Origin: JBOGFI01 sp050743365
GTDB taxonomy: Bacteria; Actinomycetota; Acidimicrobiia; IMCC26256; JACDBD01
Assembly: GCA_050743365.1 (NCBI GenBank)
Contig: JBOGFI010000018.1
Location: forward strand, 1-25,510
Length of the DNA stretch: 25,510 nt
Direction of reading: 5' to 3'
Position numbers and translations under genes: made by a program. Of the stretch, positions 24,034 to 25,510 are shown in pieces; within the stretch, counting starts at the first letter, position 1, and each line of letters opens with the position of its first letter. A model generated the notes under the pieces. It was not told the DNA's origin, searched no databases, and saw only the letters and a list, made by a program, of their open reading frames with translations.

Positions 24034-24039
24034 TAACCT
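24034..24039 (+). promoter_or_regulatory. putative -10 box TAACCT of a leaderless transcript
   Basis: TAACCT is followed by 7 bases and the GTG start of the acyl-CoA dehydrogenase, without a Shine-Dalgarno sequence. Confidence 0.5.
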
Positions 24040-24046
24040 TGGCGCC

Positions 24047-25270
24047 GTGGGCAAGCCGGCGGCGCTCGGCGCCGACCCGTTCGCCGAGGACGAGGACCAG
24101 CAGGCTCTGCGCAAGCTGGCGCGCGACGTCGCCGAGCGGGAGCTTCTGCCCAACGCGCGCCACTGGGACGAGACCGAGGAGTTCCCCCAGGGCTCCTGGG
24201 ACGCGTTGCGCAAGGCCGACCTCTTTGGGATCACCGTCGGCGAGCGCTACGGCGGCATGGGCCTGGGCGACGTCGAGGCTGCGATCGTGCTCGACGAGCT
24301 GGCCCGGGTCGACGTGTCGAGCGCCATCCTGGCCCAGCTCATCTACAACGGGCCGCCGCGCGCGATCGAGCACCTCGGCACCGACGCGCTGAAGGACCGG
24401 TGGCTGCCGCCGGCGGCATCGGGCGAGGCCCTGTTCTGCATCGGCATCAGCGAGACCGAGGCGGGGTCGGCCGTCAACCACATGCGGGCGCGGCTCACCG
24501 CCGACGGCGACGGCTACCGCCTGAACGGGTACAAGAACTACGTCACCGGCGGGCACAAGGCGGCCGCCTGCCTGGTGTGGTGCCGGTTCCCGGGCAGCGA
24601 GGGGTCGAAGGGCATCGGCGCGGTGGTGGTCGACCTCGCGTCGGAAGGCGTCACGATGGCGGGTACGCACGTGAAGATGGGGTTGCGGGGGACGAGCGAG
24701 GCCGAGCTCGCCTTCGACGATGTGTACGTCGCGCCCGAGGACGTGCTGCTCCCCGGCGACCCTGCCGACAGCGAGGCGTTCAAGGCGCTGATCTCGCACA
24801 TCAACCACGAGCGCTGCGGCAACGCGGCGATGTGCATCGGCGCTGCCCAGGGCGCCCTCGAGTACGCGGTCCGCTACATGAACGAGCGCACGGTGGGGGG
24901 TCGTCCGATCGCCGAGCTCCAGGGGCTGCAGTGGAAGGTCGCCGACATGGCAACCCAGCTCGAGGGTGCCCGGCTGCTGCTCCAGCGGGCGGTGCGTCTC
25001 GCGGGCCCGCACGGCACGCCGCCCGCACTCGAGACGGCGATGGCCAAGACGGCGGCAAACCTGGCGGCGAAGTTCGTGTGCGACGAGGCGATCCAGCTCC
25101 TGGGCGGCTACGGCTACAGCCGCGAGTACCCGGTCGAACGCGCCTATCGCGATATCCGCGGACTGTGCATCGGCGCGGGCACGGTGGAGATCCAGCGCAA
25201 CTTCGTCGGCTCCCAGGTGGTGCGGGGCAAGACGTCGGTGAGCCCGGGCTGGCGCAACCCGCTGGCGTGA
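24047..25270 (+). CDS. acyl-CoA dehydrogenase, IVD/LCAD-type catalytic base
   Basis: A 407-aa FAD enzyme that introduces a 2,3-double bond into an acyl-CoA and passes electrons to ETF. The substrate/FAD motif CIGISETEAGS is at 131-141. At the usual catalytic-Glu site (YEGT in short- and medium-chain enzymes) it has IGAGTVEIQ (375-383). A Glu is instead found at 255 in INHERCGNA, the position used by isovaleryl- and long-chain acyl-CoA dehydrogenases. The C-terminal LLGGYGYSREYPVER (351-365) is standard. GTG 24047 is supported by the leaderless -10 box. A large hairpin and an acyl-CoA-ligase-like gene follow. The enzyme probably acts on branched, long or ring-derived acyl-CoA; this is inferred from the base position only. 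Confidence 0.93.
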   Translation: MGKPAALGADPFAEDEDQQALRKLARDVAERELLPNARHWDETEEFPQGSWDALRKADLFGITVGERYGGMGLGDVEAAIVLDELARVDVSSAILAQLIYNGPPRAIEHLGTDALKDRWLPPAASGEALFCIGISETEAGSAVNHMRARLTADGDGYRLNGYKNYVTGGHKAAACLVWCRFPGSEGSKGIGAVVVDLASEGVTMAGTHVKMGLRGTSEAELAFDDVYVAPEDVLLPGDPADSEAFKALISHINHERCGNAAMCIGAAQGALEYAVRYMNERTVGGRPIAELQGLQWKVADMATQLEGARLLLQRAVRLAGPHGTPPALETAMAKTAANLAAKFVCDEAIQLLGGYGYSREYPVERAYRDIRGLCIGAGTVEIQRNFVGSQVVRGKTSVSPGWRNPLA

Positions 25271-25275
25271 CTCCA

Positions 25276-25325
25276 GCTTTGGCGTCGCACCGGGGCGCGT
25301 GACACAGCGTCTGCGACGCCAAAGC
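25276..25325. terminator. 14-bp perfect hairpin between acyl-CoA dehydrogenase and the next gene
   Basis: Arms at 25276-25289 (GCTTTGGCGTCGCA) and 25312-25325 are perfect inverted copies with a 22-base loop. It starts 6 bases after the acyl-CoA dehydrogenase stop, as a terminator would, but has no T-tract. It ends 5 bases before the next ATG, so it could instead be an attenuator, a translation-blocking structure or an operator. Confidence 0.55.
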
Positions 25326-25330
25326 CGACG

Positions 25331-25510
25331 ATGACTCCGCTCCGACCCACGTACCGGCACCCGCGGGCGCGCGAGTACCGAGTACCGGGGGGACCGTGGG
25401 ACCTGCCGTCGCTGGACGCGCTGGTCACGGACGCCGCCCGCGGGGCGCGCGGCGAGCTCGTCGTCGACGACACCGCCGGCGTCCGGCTCGACGGTCGCGG
25501 GCTCGAGGCG
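25331..25510 (+). CDS. partial acyl-CoA ligase-like (AMP-dependent synthetase) N-terminus, cut by the window end
   Basis: An open frame of 60 codons from ATG 25331 runs off the window. The N-terminal segment YRVPGGPWDLPSLDALV (about residues 16-32) resembles the beginning of actinobacterial fatty-acid/aryl-CoA ligases, where a YxxPGGPWDxPSLD motif precedes the adenylation domain. The catalytic motifs would lie outside the window, so the call depends on this short match. A ligase next to an acyl-CoA dehydrogenase fits substrate activation before oxidation. No Shine-Dalgarno sequence is visible, because the hairpin at 25276-25325 reaches to 5 bases before the ATG. A start outside this context cannot be excluded. 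Confidence 0.5.
   Translation, partial: MTPLRPTYRHPRAREYRVPGGPWDLPSLDALVTDAARGARGELVVDDTAGVRLDGRGLEA

Overview
The window is 25.5 kb of very GC-rich DNA with GTG and TTG starts, short gaps and many divergent gene pairs. The gene types (a cyclase fused to an alpha/beta hydrolase, a copper amine oxidase, a cytochrome P450, acyl-CoA dehydrogenase, MDR dehydrogenase, TetR and AraC regulators) point to an actinobacterium. An uncultured Acidimicrobiia-like lineage is my guess; no rRNA or other marker gene is present to prove it. I see no tRNA, rRNA, CRISPR array, insertion sequence, phage gene or attachment site. No stretch longer than 300 bases lacks a gene; the largest gaps are 7522-7752, 21048-21227 and 23898-24046.

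Layout. 1-756: 3' part of an L,D-transpeptidase gene. 766-2924 (minus): TetR regulator and drug-efflux MFS transporter, translationally coupled. 3005-6141 (plus): alkylsulfatase-like metallo-beta-lactamase, then a divergent asparagine-synthetase-like protein lacking the glutaminase cysteine. 6166-7521 (minus): hydrolase-adenylyl cyclase fusion of the LipJ type, divergent from a duplicated ferredoxin-fold protein of unknown role (7753-8349). 8416-10040: methyltransferase divergent from an AraC regulator. 10078-12942: copper amine oxidase divergent from an SDR. 12993-16241 (minus): membrane protein and a molybdopterin oxidoreductase, the latter divergent from a zinc alcohol-dehydrogenase-like gene (16281-17522). 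17530-18219 (minus): DedA-like protein. 18328-21047 (plus): MBL hydrolase and an old-yellow-enzyme/FeS oxidoreductase, probably one operon. 21228-23897 (minus): P450 and aldehyde dehydrogenase. 24047-25510 (plus): acyl-CoA dehydrogenase and the start of an acyl-CoA-ligase-like gene.

How it fits together. The right half looks like oxidative catabolism: hydroxylation (P450), amine/alcohol/aldehyde oxidation (amine oxidase, SDR, MDR, ALDH), enone reduction (OYE-type) and CoA-linked oxidation (acyl-CoA dehydrogenase, ligase). The substrate is not revealed. The strongest non-coding signal is an inverted repeat, CCTGAC-N6-GTCAGG or one mismatch from it, found three times by eye. All three copies lie in promoter regions: amine oxidase/SDR, P450, and ALDH/acyl-CoA dehydrogenase. 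This suggests these oxidative genes form one regulon under a regulator not identified here. Several genes have a TAnnnT box exactly 7 nt before the start codon and no Shine-Dalgarno sequence, as expected for leaderless mRNAs.
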